Shown: positions 8,784-17,955, counted from the first letter of the stretch. The stretch: 64,000 nucleotides of DNA from Halobacillus faecis (GCF_007991335.1 NZ_BJYD01000006.1:97073-161072); one strand, 5' to 3'. Numbers and translations are program-made. The notes: generated by a model not told the origin, from the sequence alone.

Positions 8784-9728
8784 CTATCGTCCAATCTTGG
8801 GACGAAGGATGTCCTTAGATTTGTAGAGGACTTCAATATGTGTCCCCTCAACCGTATAATGATCCCCATCGAGCAAGAACACACTTTCTTGAATAGCATC
8901 CCCGTCTCCCTCATTCGTATAGGCAGCAGCGGTGACCTCGCCATCCACCCACGCTCCCGTTCCTGTATAGGGGACAACTTCCAAGTATTTGATCGATTCT
9001 TCCCCCGTCCCTGCGATGACTGTCACATCGATGTTCCGCTGATCAAGGATTGAGCGTTCAGCATTCAACGAATCGAGAAAAGCATTGGTCGTCTTCATAT
9101 GAGTGTAAGGAAGAAGAGCCCGGTTGTTACATTCCTTCATAATTAAATAATTCTGGTAATCGCTCCCCGGCACGATATCTAATAAGCCCGGAAAATGCCT
9201 ATGGATCACGTCCATCTGGCTCCCCTTGTAATGATGTCTCAGATACTCCAAGTACCACCGCATGTAAAAGTGCACGAAGTTGATTTTACCCTTTTCTCCT
9301 GTGGGCAGTTCTCCTCCTGCCCAATAGCTATAGTTCGGCGCAGAGCCAGCATTAGGGGTACAAAGCTGGATCAGCTGATCGACATCATTCTGGTATTCGT
9401 CCCCTTGCACATACGCTCTCGCGACTAAACCTCCCATGCTGTGACTGATGAGGTTCACACGTTCCGCTCCTGTCTGCCGTTTAGCCATAGTCACCGTTTT
9501 TGCCAAGTAATGGCTCGCGGAATGTTCGATCTTCTGACTCCAGTCATAAAAGCAGATGAACAGGTTTTCACCCCTACGGTACCCCATCGTTTCCAACATA
9601 AGAACAAACGGTTCATAGACCATCCCGGCAAGACCAAAACTCCATCCGCCTGTTCCAGGAATGATCTCATTACTCATTGATCCAAATAACCCCGGGATTA
9701 CAATTAAGGGAGTGTGATCTGTCCTCAT
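8784..9728 (-). CDS. Alpha/beta hydrolase, LCAT-like lipase/acyltransferase family
   Basis: A 314-residue serine hydrolase with the nucleophile elbow SHSMGG (Ser97). The oxyanion strand is IVIPGLFGS, and an Asp and a His are plausible in the C-terminal third (GDGDAIQ..., GTHIEVL). The overall layout recalls lecithin:cholesterol-acyltransferase-like bacterial lipases. No signal peptide, so it is likely cytosolic. The ribosome binding site AGGAGGAG is strong. Substrate unknown. Confidence 0.8.
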   Translation of the reverse strand: MRTDHTPLIVIPGLFGSMSNEIIPGTGGWSFGLAGMVYEPFVLMLETMGYRRGENLFICFYDWSQKIEHSASHYLAKTVTMAKRQTGAERVNLISHSMGGLVARAYVQGDEYQNDVDQLIQLCTPNAGSAPNYSYWAGGELPTGEKGKINFVHFYMRWYLEYLRHHYKGSQMDVIHRHFPGLLDIVPGSDYQNYLIMKECNNRALLPYTHMKTTNAFLDSLNAERSILDQRNIDVTVIAGTGEESIKYLEVVPYTGTGAWVDGEVTAAAYTNEGDGDAIQESVFLLDGDHYTVEGTHIEVLYKSKDILRPKIGR

Positions 9729-9866
9729 TGTTTCTCCTCCTATCCATCACTTTTTAAACTATATGAAAAGCAGAAGGGAAACATTTTTACAAAGCTGGTC
9801 ATCAGGCTCACTAGATTATACTCGCATGATCTATTTACTTAGCCACTTACATGTCCATGAAAAGAT

Positions 9867-10523
9867 TCAATGATGAGGGGATGATGGAACTTTACTCTTC
9901 AATTCCTCGACTTCCGTACGAAGCCGCTCCAATTCTCCAAGTAATTCCATCACCATGTCATCGCTCTTACATAATTCGTTCCCTAGAGCGGTGATCGTCT
10001 CCTCTTCCCATGCAAAAGGATCTCCTTGTTCAGGTGTGATTGGAATATCTTCATAAATGAGCCCTTCCTCTTCTGTCGGTGTAAAGAAGATCGCAACTTC
10101 ACACATCCCATCCCCGGCCGAAATCCGCTTACGTAAGTTCACTTTTCCGTACCCCATTCTTCTGGATGCGATCCCACCAAAAACACTGGACGTCATCATA
10201 CATAAATGAGGAGCATCGTGCACAGCCCCCCCAAAGGGACAGGCGGATGCTTTTACAATGACATGATCTTCATAGACTTCAGAGATCTCAAAATGGCCAC
10301 CGATTGAATTTTTCAAGTCGACGATTACATGGGCATATTGATCCGGTGTCCACGCTTGTCCTTTCTCATCGTAAAAGGTTTCAAACCATTCCCCCGTTTT
10401 GATTCCTAATTGGCGGATATATTCCTCAGCTTTAGATCCAACCGTACGGCTGTGCAGGTAAGCGTATTGTGCAATGAGTTTCGACAAGAATATCGTCCCT
10501 GAAAGTTTCATCGGCTTCTTCAT
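9867..10523 (-). CDS. MetOD1-like (methanogen output domain) protein with C-terminal coiled coil
   Basis: 218 residues. The centre carries ASACPFG, then APHLCMM, a VFGGIA turn and a later GMCEVAIFF, with three spaced cysteines as in the methanogen output domain 1 family. That domain acts as a sensory or output module and may bind a ligand or metal. The last 30 residues (ELERLRTEVEELKSKV) form a short coiled coil, suggesting oligomerisation. The start has an AGGAGATT site. Family call moderate, role unknown. Confidence 0.65.
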   Translation of the reverse strand: MKKPMKLSGTIFLSKLIAQYAYLHSRTVGSKAEEYIRQLGIKTGEWFETFYDEKGQAWTPDQYAHVIVDLKNSIGGHFEISEVYEDHVIVKASACPFGGAVHDAPHLCMMTSSVFGGIASRRMGYGKVNLRKRISAGDGMCEVAIFFTPTEEEGLIYEDIPITPEQGDPFAWEEETITALGNELCKSDDMVMELLGELERLRTEVEELKSKVPSSPHH

Positions 10524-10679
10524 TGCAATCTCCTCTCTCCTATTTTCTTTATTTTTATTATAGATGATAGAGGAGGGGGTTCCTAATAAAAAAAAACGAC
10601 AGATTTCTCATATGTAGTTGGTATCGGCCCATCACAAAAAAGCCGCTCCATGTTTACCCTACACGAAACGGCCTGTTGA

Positions 10680-11666
10680 TTATTTGGTTGTTTCATAATA
10701 CTCACGCACGAGCGCTTCCATGACCTCATTCGTCCTGAGAGCAGTCTTACCTGTGCTTGGACACATCCCTTCCCCCAGCAATTCATGGACGATTGTCTGG
10801 ATGTGATGATATTGAATATGTTCAGGGTGCTCCACATCGTAGGATCCTTCACCAGATTCCGATGAGAGTAGAATCGGCTTGTCATCAAACGTAGAAAATT
10901 GAATTTCTCCTTTCGTCCCGACGATGCGGTTATCGTCCTCTTTTTTATAGGAAGAGAAATTCCATACTCCTGTGCCGACAGCGCCGCTTTCAAATCTCCA
11001 TACTCCACTTACGGTGTCCTCCGCAGGATAGGAATCGGCCAGATTATAGGCAGAGCCTTTTACATCTTTCAACGGTCCGAGTAAAAAATCAAATAGATCC
11101 AGCGTATGAGAGCCTACATCGTAGAATAACCCGGCCCCGCTTGTTTCCGGGATCACTCGCCAAGGCCAATTCCCGTCCTCATCTTTTTGAACGATCGGTT
11201 GCGTCTGCTGAATTGATACAAACCGAACCTCTCCAATGGAGCCGTTCTCAATCAACTCTTTTACTTTAAGAAATCTTGGAAGAGACCTTCGATAGTAAGC
11301 GACGAATAATGGGACCCCATACTTTTCGCAGGCGTGCACCATCTCCCTGCATTCTTCTGAATTATTCGCCATCGGTTTCTCCACGTACACCGGCTTCCCA
11401 GCTTCGGCTGCCATGAGTGTATATTTTTTGTGGGTGGAAGGAGGTGTGGCAATATAGATCGCGTCCACTTCGTCATCTTCAATTAACGCTTCCGCCTGAT
11501 CATACCATTTAGGGACACCGTGGCGTTCGGCATAGTCTTTCGCCTTTTCCCCATTCCTTCTCATCACAGCTTCAAGGCTGCTGTGATCGACTTTCTGAAA
11601 AGCGGGTCCACTTTTAACTTCTGTAACATTTCCGCAGCCGATGATTCCCCATCGTATGTGGTTCAT
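10680..11666 (-). CDS. Gfo/Idh/MocA family NAD(P)-dependent oxidoreductase
   Basis: 328 residues. The N-terminal Rossmann fold begins IRWGIIGCGNVTEV, and the EKPMA motif (YVEKPMANN) supplies the catalytic or binding Lys of the family. The C-terminal half is the usual beta-sheet substrate domain. Members oxidise sugars, inositols or amino sugars. The start has AAAGGAGG. No sugar genes adjoin it directly; the hexitol operon begins beyond a terminator on the same strand. Confidence 0.88.
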   Translation of the reverse strand: MNHIRWGIIGCGNVTEVKSGPAFQKVDHSSLEAVMRRNGEKAKDYAERHGVPKWYDQAEALIEDDEVDAIYIATPPSTHKKYTLMAAEAGKPVYVEKPMANNSEECREMVHACEKYGVPLFVAYYRRSLPRFLKVKELIENGSIGEVRFVSIQQTQPIVQKDEDGNWPWRVIPETSGAGLFYDVGSHTLDLFDFLLGPLKDVKGSAYNLADSYPAEDTVSGVWRFESGAVGTGVWNFSSYKKEDDNRIVGTKGEIQFSTFDDKPILLSSESGEGSYDVEHPEHIQYHHIQTIVHELLGEGMCPSTGKTALRTNEVMEALVREYYETTK

Positions 11667-11782
11667 CTCATTTCCTCCTTTTCCCTTTAAGGGTTTTACT
11701 ATCTAAAGGGCGATACCCCCCTAAAGGGGAGACTGACACTAAATAACTCAAAGATCAATATACCAGGGGACTAACAACCAAA

Positions 11783-11811
11783 AAAGAAGGTTCACGAATG
11801 AACCTTCTTTT
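11783..11811 (-). terminator. Terminator of the hexitol PTS operon
   Basis: A 12-bp perfect stem AAAGAAGGTTCA/TGAACCTTCTTT with a 4-nt loop and T-runs on both sides. It is 20 bp past the IICB stop. Confidence 0.85.
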
Positions 11812-11830
11812 CGAGACTGCCTATACACAA

Positions 11831-13279
11831 TCACTTCCCGCTCTCCAACCTGTCGAGCAATTCTTCCAGGTTTGGATCACTGATATAGTTTTCAATCGTA
11901 ATAATCTCTTTATCCTGGTGCGCGTGTTTCGCCCGGTCATAGAGATCTTTATGAACGACGATAATGTTCGAATCTTGTGGGGCATCTTCAATTCTGTAGT
12001 GTTTGACTTCCATTCCTTCGATTCCTCTTTTTTGCAATTTCTTCCTGAAGGTCGTGGCACCCAGGGCACTACTTCCTGCACCTGCGTCACACGCGAAGGA
12101 AATTTTATCAATCTTTTCTTCCTTTTTACTGCTGCTTGCCACTTGTTTTCCTTGCTGCTTCATCGCTTTCGATTTTTCGATGGAATCAGAAAGTTCATCT
12201 TCTTCCTCATCTTTATTCTTCTCCATTTTCAAAATCAGTGATGTGATCAAGAAAGTCACAGCCGCAGCAGCGAGAACGCCGGCGATGATGCCAATAAAGC
12301 TTCCTTTAGGAGTGAGTCCCAGGTAAGCAAAGATTGAGCCTGGGCTTGGTCCTGCAACGAGCCCTGCATCAAAGACGCTGAACACGGCGATCCCTGTCGC
12401 ACCCCCGGCGATCATACCGATGATTGTAAGGGGTTTCATTAATACGTAAGGGAAGTATAGTTCATGGATACCGCCGAAGAAATGGATAATGATTGCACCT
12501 GGTGCGGTCCGTCGAGCCGTCTTTTTACCGAAGAAAGTAAACGCCAGCAGCAAGCCAAGGCCTGGTCCTGGGTTGGATGCGACAGTAAAGTAAATGGACT
12601 TGCCTGCTTCAGCTGCCGCCTGCATGCCGAGCGGGTAATAAATCCCTTGGTCGATCACGTTATTCAGGAACAATACTTTTGCCGGTTCGTTAATCACAGA
12701 AAGCAAAGGCAGTAGCCCTGTAGCCACCAAAGCTTCAATGGCTGAAGTAACAAAGTTGTTCGCCGATTCGATCACTGGACCGATAAACAGGAACGATACG
12801 ATCATTAACAAGAATCCTAGAATACCAAGGGAGAAGTTGTTCACAATCATCTCAAACCCGGCAGGAATTCTGTTTTCAACGGCACGGTCAAATTTCTTTA
12901 TGATCAAGCCGCCTAATGGACCGATCACCATCGCGCCTAAGAACATAGGAATATCGGATCCGACGATCAAACCAATAGCCCCGATCGCCCCCATGACAGC
13001 TCCTCGTTGGCCCCCGACCATACGTCCGCCGGTTATGGCGAGAAGCAATGGAAGTAAGAAGGTAATGGCTGGACCGACAATTTGCGCCAGCTGCTCATTA
13101 GGGATCCATCCTGTCGGAATAAACAAAGCGGTCAACAGACCCCAGGCGATAAATGCGCCGATGTTCGGCAAAACCATATTGGTTAAAAAGCCGCCGAAAG
13201 CTTGGACTCTGGCCCTTGCCGAAGGACGTTTCATGTCTACTACATTGCTCTCTGTTGTTGCCTTAGCTGGACTTGCCAT
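11831..13279 (-). CDS. mtlA: PTS mannitol transporter subunit IICB
   Basis: 482 residues from the ATG at 13279 (AAAGGGA site; the frame opens 6 codons earlier). The N-terminal IIC domain holds the substrate-channel motif GGIHELYFPYVLMKP, highly diagnostic of mannitol IIC. After a charged linker, a IIB domain begins with ISFACDAGAGSSALG, whose Cys is the phosphorylation site. There is no fused IIA, as in other Bacillus MtlA proteins. It imports and phosphorylates a hexitol and is the last gene of the operon. Confidence 0.92.
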   Translation of the reverse strand: MASPAKATTESNVVDMKRPSARARVQAFGGFLTNMVLPNIGAFIAWGLLTALFIPTGWIPNEQLAQIVGPAITFLLPLLLAITGGRMVGGQRGAVMGAIGAIGLIVGSDIPMFLGAMVIGPLGGLIIKKFDRAVENRIPAGFEMIVNNFSLGILGFLLMIVSFLFIGPVIESANNFVTSAIEALVATGLLPLLSVINEPAKVLFLNNVIDQGIYYPLGMQAAAEAGKSIYFTVASNPGPGLGLLLAFTFFGKKTARRTAPGAIIIHFFGGIHELYFPYVLMKPLTIIGMIAGGATGIAVFSVFDAGLVAGPSPGSIFAYLGLTPKGSFIGIIAGVLAAAAVTFLITSLILKMEKNKDEEEDELSDSIEKSKAMKQQGKQVASSSKKEEKIDKISFACDAGAGSSALGATTFRKKLQKRGIEGMEVKHYRIEDAPQDSNIIVVHKDLYDRAKHAHQDKEIITIENYISDPNLEELLDRLESGK

Positions 13280-13341
13280 CTTTCTCATCCCTTTCAAATG
13301 TTAATTATGAAAAATCATCGATTACGATCAAGAGACTGGAC

Positions 13342-13782
13342 TTATTCTACCGTTTGAAGCAGATCCAGGATTTCCTGTTCACTGTTCGATTGTTCCAGTT
13401 TTTCTCTAACCTCATCTTCGATCAGCAAGGAAGATAAATCAGAAATCAAGTCTAAGTGGCCGGAGGTATCTTCAGCAGCTAGTGTGAACAGAAGATTGAC
13501 CTTTTTGTTTTCAGGAAACGGTACAGCCTCTTCCAACTTCAGAAGCGCAATCCCTGTTTTTTTGACAACGCCATCTTCATTTTTGGCATGAGGCATAGCG
13601 ATTCCTGGAACGATGACGATATACGGTCCATTTTCGTGAACGTTTTGAATCATATCCTCGACATATTTAGGAGTGATCGATCCATCATCCAGCAAAGGAG
13701 CTGCTGATTCTTTGATCGCTTCCTCCCATGTACTTACAGAATTCAAGAAATGAATATTTCCTTTTAATTGTTGGCTTAGCAT
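13342..13782 (-). CDS. PTS IIA protein, ascorbate/UlaC-like type
   Basis: 146 residues. The active-site His65 lies in VPGIAMPHAKNEDGVVKKTG, the form typical of UlaC/SgaA-type IIA domains rather than the classical mannitol IIA (MtlF). It sits 62 bp upstream of the mannitol IICB and would phosphorylate it, so position and sequence class disagree slightly. AAAGGGTG provides the ribosome binding site. Confidence 0.85.
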   Translation of the reverse strand: MLSQQLKGNIHFLNSVSTWEEAIKESAAPLLDDGSITPKYVEDMIQNVHENGPYIVIVPGIAMPHAKNEDGVVKKTGIALLKLEEAVPFPENKKVNLLFTLAAEDTSGHLDLISDLSSLLIEDEVREKLEQSNSEQEILDLLQTVE

Positions 13783-13802
13783 ATTGTCAGCACCCTTTCC
13801 AT

Positions 13803-14966
13803 TCAGCTTTTTAGCGGTTGTTCTTGTTTCAATTGCATATAATGATTCTTGATTTTCGATACAATGGTATCATCATTCCATTCAGTGAAATGAGCGATGG
13901 CCGCTTCGACTCCTTGATCTTCCCTATAATTTTGAAGCGTCACGGATTCCTCATCTTCAGGGTTATCAAATAAAAGCGCGGCCGCGATCGCAGTGGTCAG
14001 GTTTTCAATCGGCAGGCCTAAATCATTAAGAACTTTGGCTGGTTTGACTAACCGTTCCTCTGACCCGAGCTTCCGGATCGGTGCTCTTCCCACACGGAAA
14101 ACATCGTCGCTGATGTTCTCATTTTTAAAGCGATTGATGGTTTGTTCCATAAACGCTTCCAACCCCTCTTCGTCCATATCATGGATGTGGGTGAAATAGC
14201 GGGCAGACTCATGAAGGGCTCCTCTTAAGAACTCTTCCAGCTTGGCATCCTTTAATGCCCGTTGAATGGTTGGATAACCTTTCAAATACCCCATGTACGC
14301 TGTGGCCGCGTGCCCCATGTTCACCATGTACAACTTGCGCTCAATATGGGGTTTTAACGTGTCCACGTAGACGGCATTTTTCACTGGAGGTAGATCTTTA
14401 TTCACCATCTCAGAACGGTTGATGATCCATTCATAATAAGGTTCAACAAGGGCGACCTCCTCTTCCCTCCGTTTTTCAGATAGCGAAAGACGGTCAATCG
14501 CGGAGTTCGGAAAACCAACGCAAGATAGGATTTCATCCATTTGTTGTTCAGAAACTATTTTTTTCACTTCTTCTTTCAGTTGAGAAGAAGCATTGATGGT
14601 ATTTTCATTGGCCATCACATCAATGAGAGGTTTGCTCTGCTGCTTTCTTAACAAAAGTCCTCTAGATAAGATCGGAGCAATTCTTGAAAGATTCTGTGCT
14701 CCTACAGAAGTCGTAATGAGATCCGCTTCTAAAATAGCTTCGATGATTTCATTCTGAGCACTTGTATGCAGGGCTCTCACAGGAGAAACGGTCTCCTGTG
14801 TGTGGTTTTCATCCAATAACTCAATCACATACTGTTTGTTATCATTGATGCTTTCGACCAGCTGGTGGTCTGCATCCACAAAGCAGACTTCATATCCCGT
14901 CTTGTTCAGGAGATATCCGATTAAGCCTCGCCCGATATTCCCCGCTCCAAAATGTAGCGCTTTCAT
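13803..14966 (-). CDS. mtlD: Mannitol-1-phosphate 5-dehydrogenase
   Basis: 387 residues, normal length. The N-terminal NAD-binding motif is HFGAGNIGRGLIGYLL, and the catalytic region is KLYMVNMGHAATAYMG. It oxidises mannitol-1-phosphate to fructose-6-phosphate. The start has AAGGAGGT; the IIA gene follows after 20 bp. A 247-bp gap upstream separates it from the SIS gene and may hold a second promoter. Confidence 0.93.
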   Translation of the reverse strand: MKALHFGAGNIGRGLIGYLLNKTGYEVCFVDADHQLVESINDNKQYVIELLDENHTQETVSPVRALHTSAQNEIIEAILEADLITTSVGAQNLSRIAPILSRGLLLRKQQSKPLIDVMANENTINASSQLKEEVKKIVSEQQMDEILSCVGFPNSAIDRLSLSEKRREEEVALVEPYYEWIINRSEMVNKDLPPVKNAVYVDTLKPHIERKLYMVNMGHAATAYMGYLKGYPTIQRALKDAKLEEFLRGALHESARYFTHIHDMDEEGLEAFMEQTINRFKNENISDDVFRVGRAPIRKLGSEERLVKPAKVLNDLGLPIENLTTAIAAALLFDNPEDEESVTLQNYREDQGVEAAIAHFTEWNDDTIVSKIKNHYMQLKQEQPLKS

Positions 14967-15213
14967 TTGTGGACCTCCTTTACGTCAGGTTTTCTCCTTC
15001 GTCCATTCGTCAGCAAACCATAAAAACCAGTATAATAGGACAATGGATGAGCGTCTATAGAGAAAAAAGAAAAATACCCTTTTTGTATAAATTTACATAT
15101 TTTCTCAACTGCTTCATGATTGATTGAGGACTCGCTTAAGGATTAGGATTCCATGGCCTCCCCCTCTGATCTTCTTTCCTCTATCAAAGGGGCTTGGAAT
15201 TTCAATACGTCTA

Positions 15214-15774
15214 CTATTCTAAGTTCGCGTGGTATTCCCAAAGTGAATGCAGTTCGATGTTTTCTTTTTTGACGATCATTAACGCGATGGTATCCCCTAA
15301 TAGAAGAAGACTTTGTTCAAATAGACTCTTCATTGGCTGATAGGATTGCACTTCTTCATCTGTTTCTGGATTCGAACTTATAGGGAGTCGAACGAACGCA
15401 TCGGCGTATTGACTCATGGAACTATTCGGATTCGTCCCGATGTGGGCGACAGTTGCGTTCAGTTCTTTCGCTTTTTTTGCAATAATGAGAGGAAAAGCTG
15501 TTTCTCCGCTGCCAGATCCAACGATCAGCAGGTCCTTCTCCGTCATAGCCGGTTCTGTGATCTGACCTACCACGTAGGTTTGAACACCGAGATGGGCTAA
15601 CCTTTTGGCGATGGATTTTAATGATAAAAGCACTCGTCCGACACCTACGAAGAATACTTTTTCTGCCTGGTTGATCTGCTCGATCAACTGTTCAATTTCC
15701 TGGCTGTCCACGTTGTTCAATGTGGATGTAATTTCATTGGTAATGACTCCTGCTGCTTCCTTATAGTTAACCAT
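15214..15774 (-). CDS. SIS-domain sugar isomerase, 6-phospho-3-hexuloisomerase-like
   Basis: 186 residues forming one SIS domain: GVGRVLLSLKSIAKRLAHLG, then VGSGSGET for phosphate binding and QPMKSLFEQSLLLLGD. These match 6-phospho-3-hexuloisomerases (HxlB/PHI), which interconvert a 3-hexulose-6-phosphate and fructose-6-phosphate. The ATG at 15774 has AGGAGG 9 nt upstream and overlaps the stop of the preceding epimerase gene by 8 bp, implying translational coupling. No hexulose-phosphate synthase is present, so a formaldehyde role is unlikely. Confidence 0.8.
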   Translation of the reverse strand: MVNYKEAAGVITNEITSTLNNVDSQEIEQLIEQINQAEKVFFVGVGRVLLSLKSIAKRLAHLGVQTYVVGQITEPAMTEKDLLIVGSGSGETAFPLIIAKKAKELNATVAHIGTNPNSSMSQYADAFVRLPISSNPETDEEVQSYQPMKSLFEQSLLLLGDTIALMIVKKENIELHSLWEYHANLE

Positions 15775-16477
15775 TGATTCCAACCTCCTCTTGTAATCCT
15801 TCTTGTATCAGTGATTCCATCAATTTTTTGTTATCTTTCAAGCTATTACTCTTTTCAAACAAACTTGTGCTTCCTGCAACTAGGATGTCCGCCCCTGCTC
15901 TGACCAGTGTCGGAATTGTATTCAAGGACACGCGTCCGTCCACTTCAATCTTCGTATCCAAATCTTTGAAACGGATCAGCTTAGCCAAATCCTCTACTTT
16001 TTTCGTTGCATACGACACTTGCTTTTCACCTTTATCTGTTGCAAATCCAGGGTTGATCAGCATCAACAGGACCGTGTCTACTTGCGGCAACACATAATCC
16101 AGGACCGATAATGGTGTGGCTGGGTTCAATGCGATCCCCACTTTGGTGTCATGCTTTTTAATCAAATTGATGTAACGATCAAGGTGGAAGCTTGTCTCCA
16201 CATGGAAGGTGATTTGTTCGACCCCGATCCGCAGCATCTCTTGTATAAAGAATTCATTCGTGTTGGCCATTATATGAACATCGAATTTCATATCCGTTAT
16301 TTTTCTTAATTGTTCAATGGTATTGATTCCTAAAGGCATGCTTGGGCTGAAGGTTCCGTCGATCATATCAATGTGTAACGTATCCAATCCTGCTTCTTCA
16401 ATCTCTCTGACACTCTTCTCAAGATTGCAGAGATCCGCACACATGATGGACGGTGCAATCGTTATATTTCTTTGCAT
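15767..16477 (-). CDS. Ribulose-phosphate 3-epimerase family protein (Rpe/AlsE-like)
   Basis: 236 residues from the ATG at 16477 (AGGAGGC site). A TIM barrel with the metal ligands H35 and D37 (LHIDMIDG), H68 (DVHIM) and D180 (KIEVDG), plus the phosphate loop INPGFA. It belongs to the epimerase family that includes D-allulose-6-phosphate 3-epimerase. It is the first gene of the hexitol operon, so it probably epimerises a hexulose phosphate made from the imported sugar rather than serving the pentose phosphate pathway. Confidence 0.82.
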   Translation of the reverse strand: MQRNITIAPSIMCADLCNLEKSVREIEEAGLDTLHIDMIDGTFSPSMPLGINTIEQLRKITDMKFDVHIMANTNEFFIQEMLRIGVEQITFHVETSFHLDRYINLIKKHDTKVGIALNPATPLSVLDYVLPQVDTVLLMLINPGFATDKGEKQVSYATKKVEDLAKLIRFKDLDTKIEVDGRVSLNTIPTLVRAGADILVAGSTSLFEKSNSLKDNKKLMESLIQEGLQEEVGING

Positions 16478-16532
16478 GTTTGTGCCTCCTTGTTTGTGTT
16501 TATGCGCCTTTGTCAAAATATTAAGGCATAAA

Positions 16533-16557
16533 CAAGAAAATGTAAAGCGTTTTCTTG
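16533..16557. promoter_or_regulatory. Candidate operator in the divergent hexitol promoter region
   Basis: A perfect inverted repeat CAAGAAAA-N9-TTTTCTTG lies between the epimerase start and the deoR-type regulator start. Its position fits an operator for that regulator. The spacer includes TGTAAAGCG, which only partly matches the catabolite response element consensus. Confidence 0.5.
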
Positions 16558-16657
16558 CGTGTTTTTGCTTTTATTTGCATCTTAGTGCTGTTTTGAGATT
16601 TGTGAAAGCTGAGATCCGTGATATACTGGAAGAAATCATAGAAGGAGTCTTTCGTGT

Positions 16658-17410
16658 ATGCTTAAACAAGAACGCCAGCAAACCATTATTGATATAGTAA
16701 ATGAAGAGCACAAAGTCATTGCCAGCGACTTAAGCAGAAGGCTGTCTGTTTCAGAAGATACCATTAGAAGAGACTTGAAAGAATTGGACAGCCAGGGCGT
16801 GATCAAAAGAGTTCATAGTGGGGCATTAAGAAAAGGACCTCCCGTCCAGGACTTCTCAACTAGGCGGGAAATTTTCAATGAAACAAAATCAAATTTGGCG
16901 AACAAAGCCTTACATTATATTGAAGATGACATGGTCCTGTTGATTGATGGCGGGACAACGAATTTACAACTGGTCCACCAGCTGCCTTTATCTTTAAAAG
17001 GGACCGTGATTACCAACAGCCCGCCGATCGCGATGGCCCTATCCAATCACAACGAGATCGAGGTCATTATGATTGGAGGAACCTTATTTAAACAGTCGAT
17101 GGTGAATTTAGGCATCGACACCTATGAAGCGCTGAGTACGATGAGAGCAGATCTATACATCATGGGCGTCTACAACATCGATCCTGAAATCGGAATCAGT
17201 ATCCCCCGTTCATCTGAAGCACTGATTAAACGCAAAATGGCGTCTATCTCCACGGAAGTATTAGCCATGGTAACCAATGATAAGCTGGATACCGTTTCCA
17301 ACCATATTGTTTGTCCGACCGACCATTTGACGTACTTAATCACAGAAAATGTGCATCCGGATATTAAACGTTTGTATGAAAAACAGGGCATTACGCTCAT
17401 CGACAGCTAA
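16658..17410 (+). CDS. DeoR/GlpR family transcriptional regulator
   Basis: 250 residues. The N-terminal winged helix-turn-helix (SDLSRRLSVSEDTIRRDL, with KRVHSGAL after it) is the DeoR signature. The C-terminal sugar-phosphate-sensing domain includes IDGGTTN and MIGGTLFK. It is divergent from the hexitol operon and is the likely local repressor, responding to a phosphorylated sugar. Classical mannitol operons of Bacillus use the PTS-regulated activator MtlR, so this regulator is a difference worth noting. Confidence 0.88.
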   Translation: MLKQERQQTIIDIVNEEHKVIASDLSRRLSVSEDTIRRDLKELDSQGVIKRVHSGALRKGPPVQDFSTRREIFNETKSNLANKALHYIEDDMVLLIDGGTTNLQLVHQLPLSLKGTVITNSPPIAMALSNHNEIEVIMIGGTLFKQSMVNLGIDTYEALSTMRADLYIMGVYNIDPEIGISIPRSSEALIKRKMASISTEVLAMVTNDKLDTVSNHIVCPTDHLTYLITENVHPDIKRLYEKQGITLIDS

Positions 17411-17442
17411 TAAAAGTCTTGAGGTCTACAAAAATGAAACAC

Positions 17443-17473
17443 AAAAAAGCCAGCCGATCCGGCTGGCTTTTTT
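17443..17473. terminator. Bidirectional terminator
   Basis: A perfect stem AAGCCAGCCG/CGGCTGGCTT with A/T runs on both sides, between the convergent deoR-type gene and the hotdog gene. Confidence 0.88.
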
Positions 17474-17531
17474 CATCGATCTCTTTATAACCTCTCATCA
17501 TAAAGCAGACCTTCCATTCATCATAAATAAA

Positions 17532-17903
17532 TTAATCCCTGATGATTCCGTGACTCGAACCAATCAATACTTCTTTCCCTTTTTGATTACGATAGACAGA
17601 CTTCATCTCCACTTTTTTGTGCCCTTCCGCCTGAGCAACCTTTTCCAAGGTCACTTCACAAATAATCGTATCCCCGGTAAAAACCGGCCTTAGAAACTCA
17701 CTGACCATATCCCTTGCGATGTAGTGCAAATCCCCACCGATTTTCGTTCCGATGGTCGCTGTTAATAAGCCTTGTACCATCAACCTTCCTTCGTCATCCG
17801 GTTCCACATGATGTCTCCCTTGATCTCCGGAAATCCGGCCGAACTCCAATACTTCCTCATTCGTAAACGTACGCTTCCACGTGTACACATCGCCTGTTTT
17901 CAT
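17532..17903 (-). CDS. Hotdog-fold protein, MaoC/FapR-like
   Basis: 123 residues with the hotdog pattern: FGRISGDQGRHHVEP (position of the MaoC catalytic motif), VQGLLTATIG for the hotdog helix, then FLRPVFTGDTIICEVTL. MaoC-type members hydrate enoyl-CoA; others are thioesterases or acyl-ACP binders. The usual SGDxNPxH is altered (SGDQGRHH), so catalytic activity is uncertain. AAAGGAGAG precedes the start. Confidence 0.7.
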   Translation of the reverse strand: MKTGDVYTWKRTFTNEEVLEFGRISGDQGRHHVEPDDEGRLMVQGLLTATIGTKIGGDLHYIARDMVSEFLRPVFTGDTIICEVTLEKVAQAEGHKKVEMKSVYRNQKGKEVLIGSSHGIIRD

Positions 17904-17955
17904 CGACCTCTCTCCTTTACATGATGGATTGAACTCCTATTCTCATCGTGAAATC

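Noticed and set aside
10640..10674. Terminator after the Gfo/Idh/MocA gene
   Set aside because: Only a 4-bp GCCG/CGGC core pairs over a long loop, too weak to call despite a following T-run.
12738..13304. 188-codon plus-strand ORF
   Set aside because: Antisense shadow of mtlA, low-complexity composition and no ribosome binding site.
16541..16554. Full cre site in the hexitol promoter region
   Set aside because: The first two consensus positions (TG) are wrong in the best register, so it is at most a half match.
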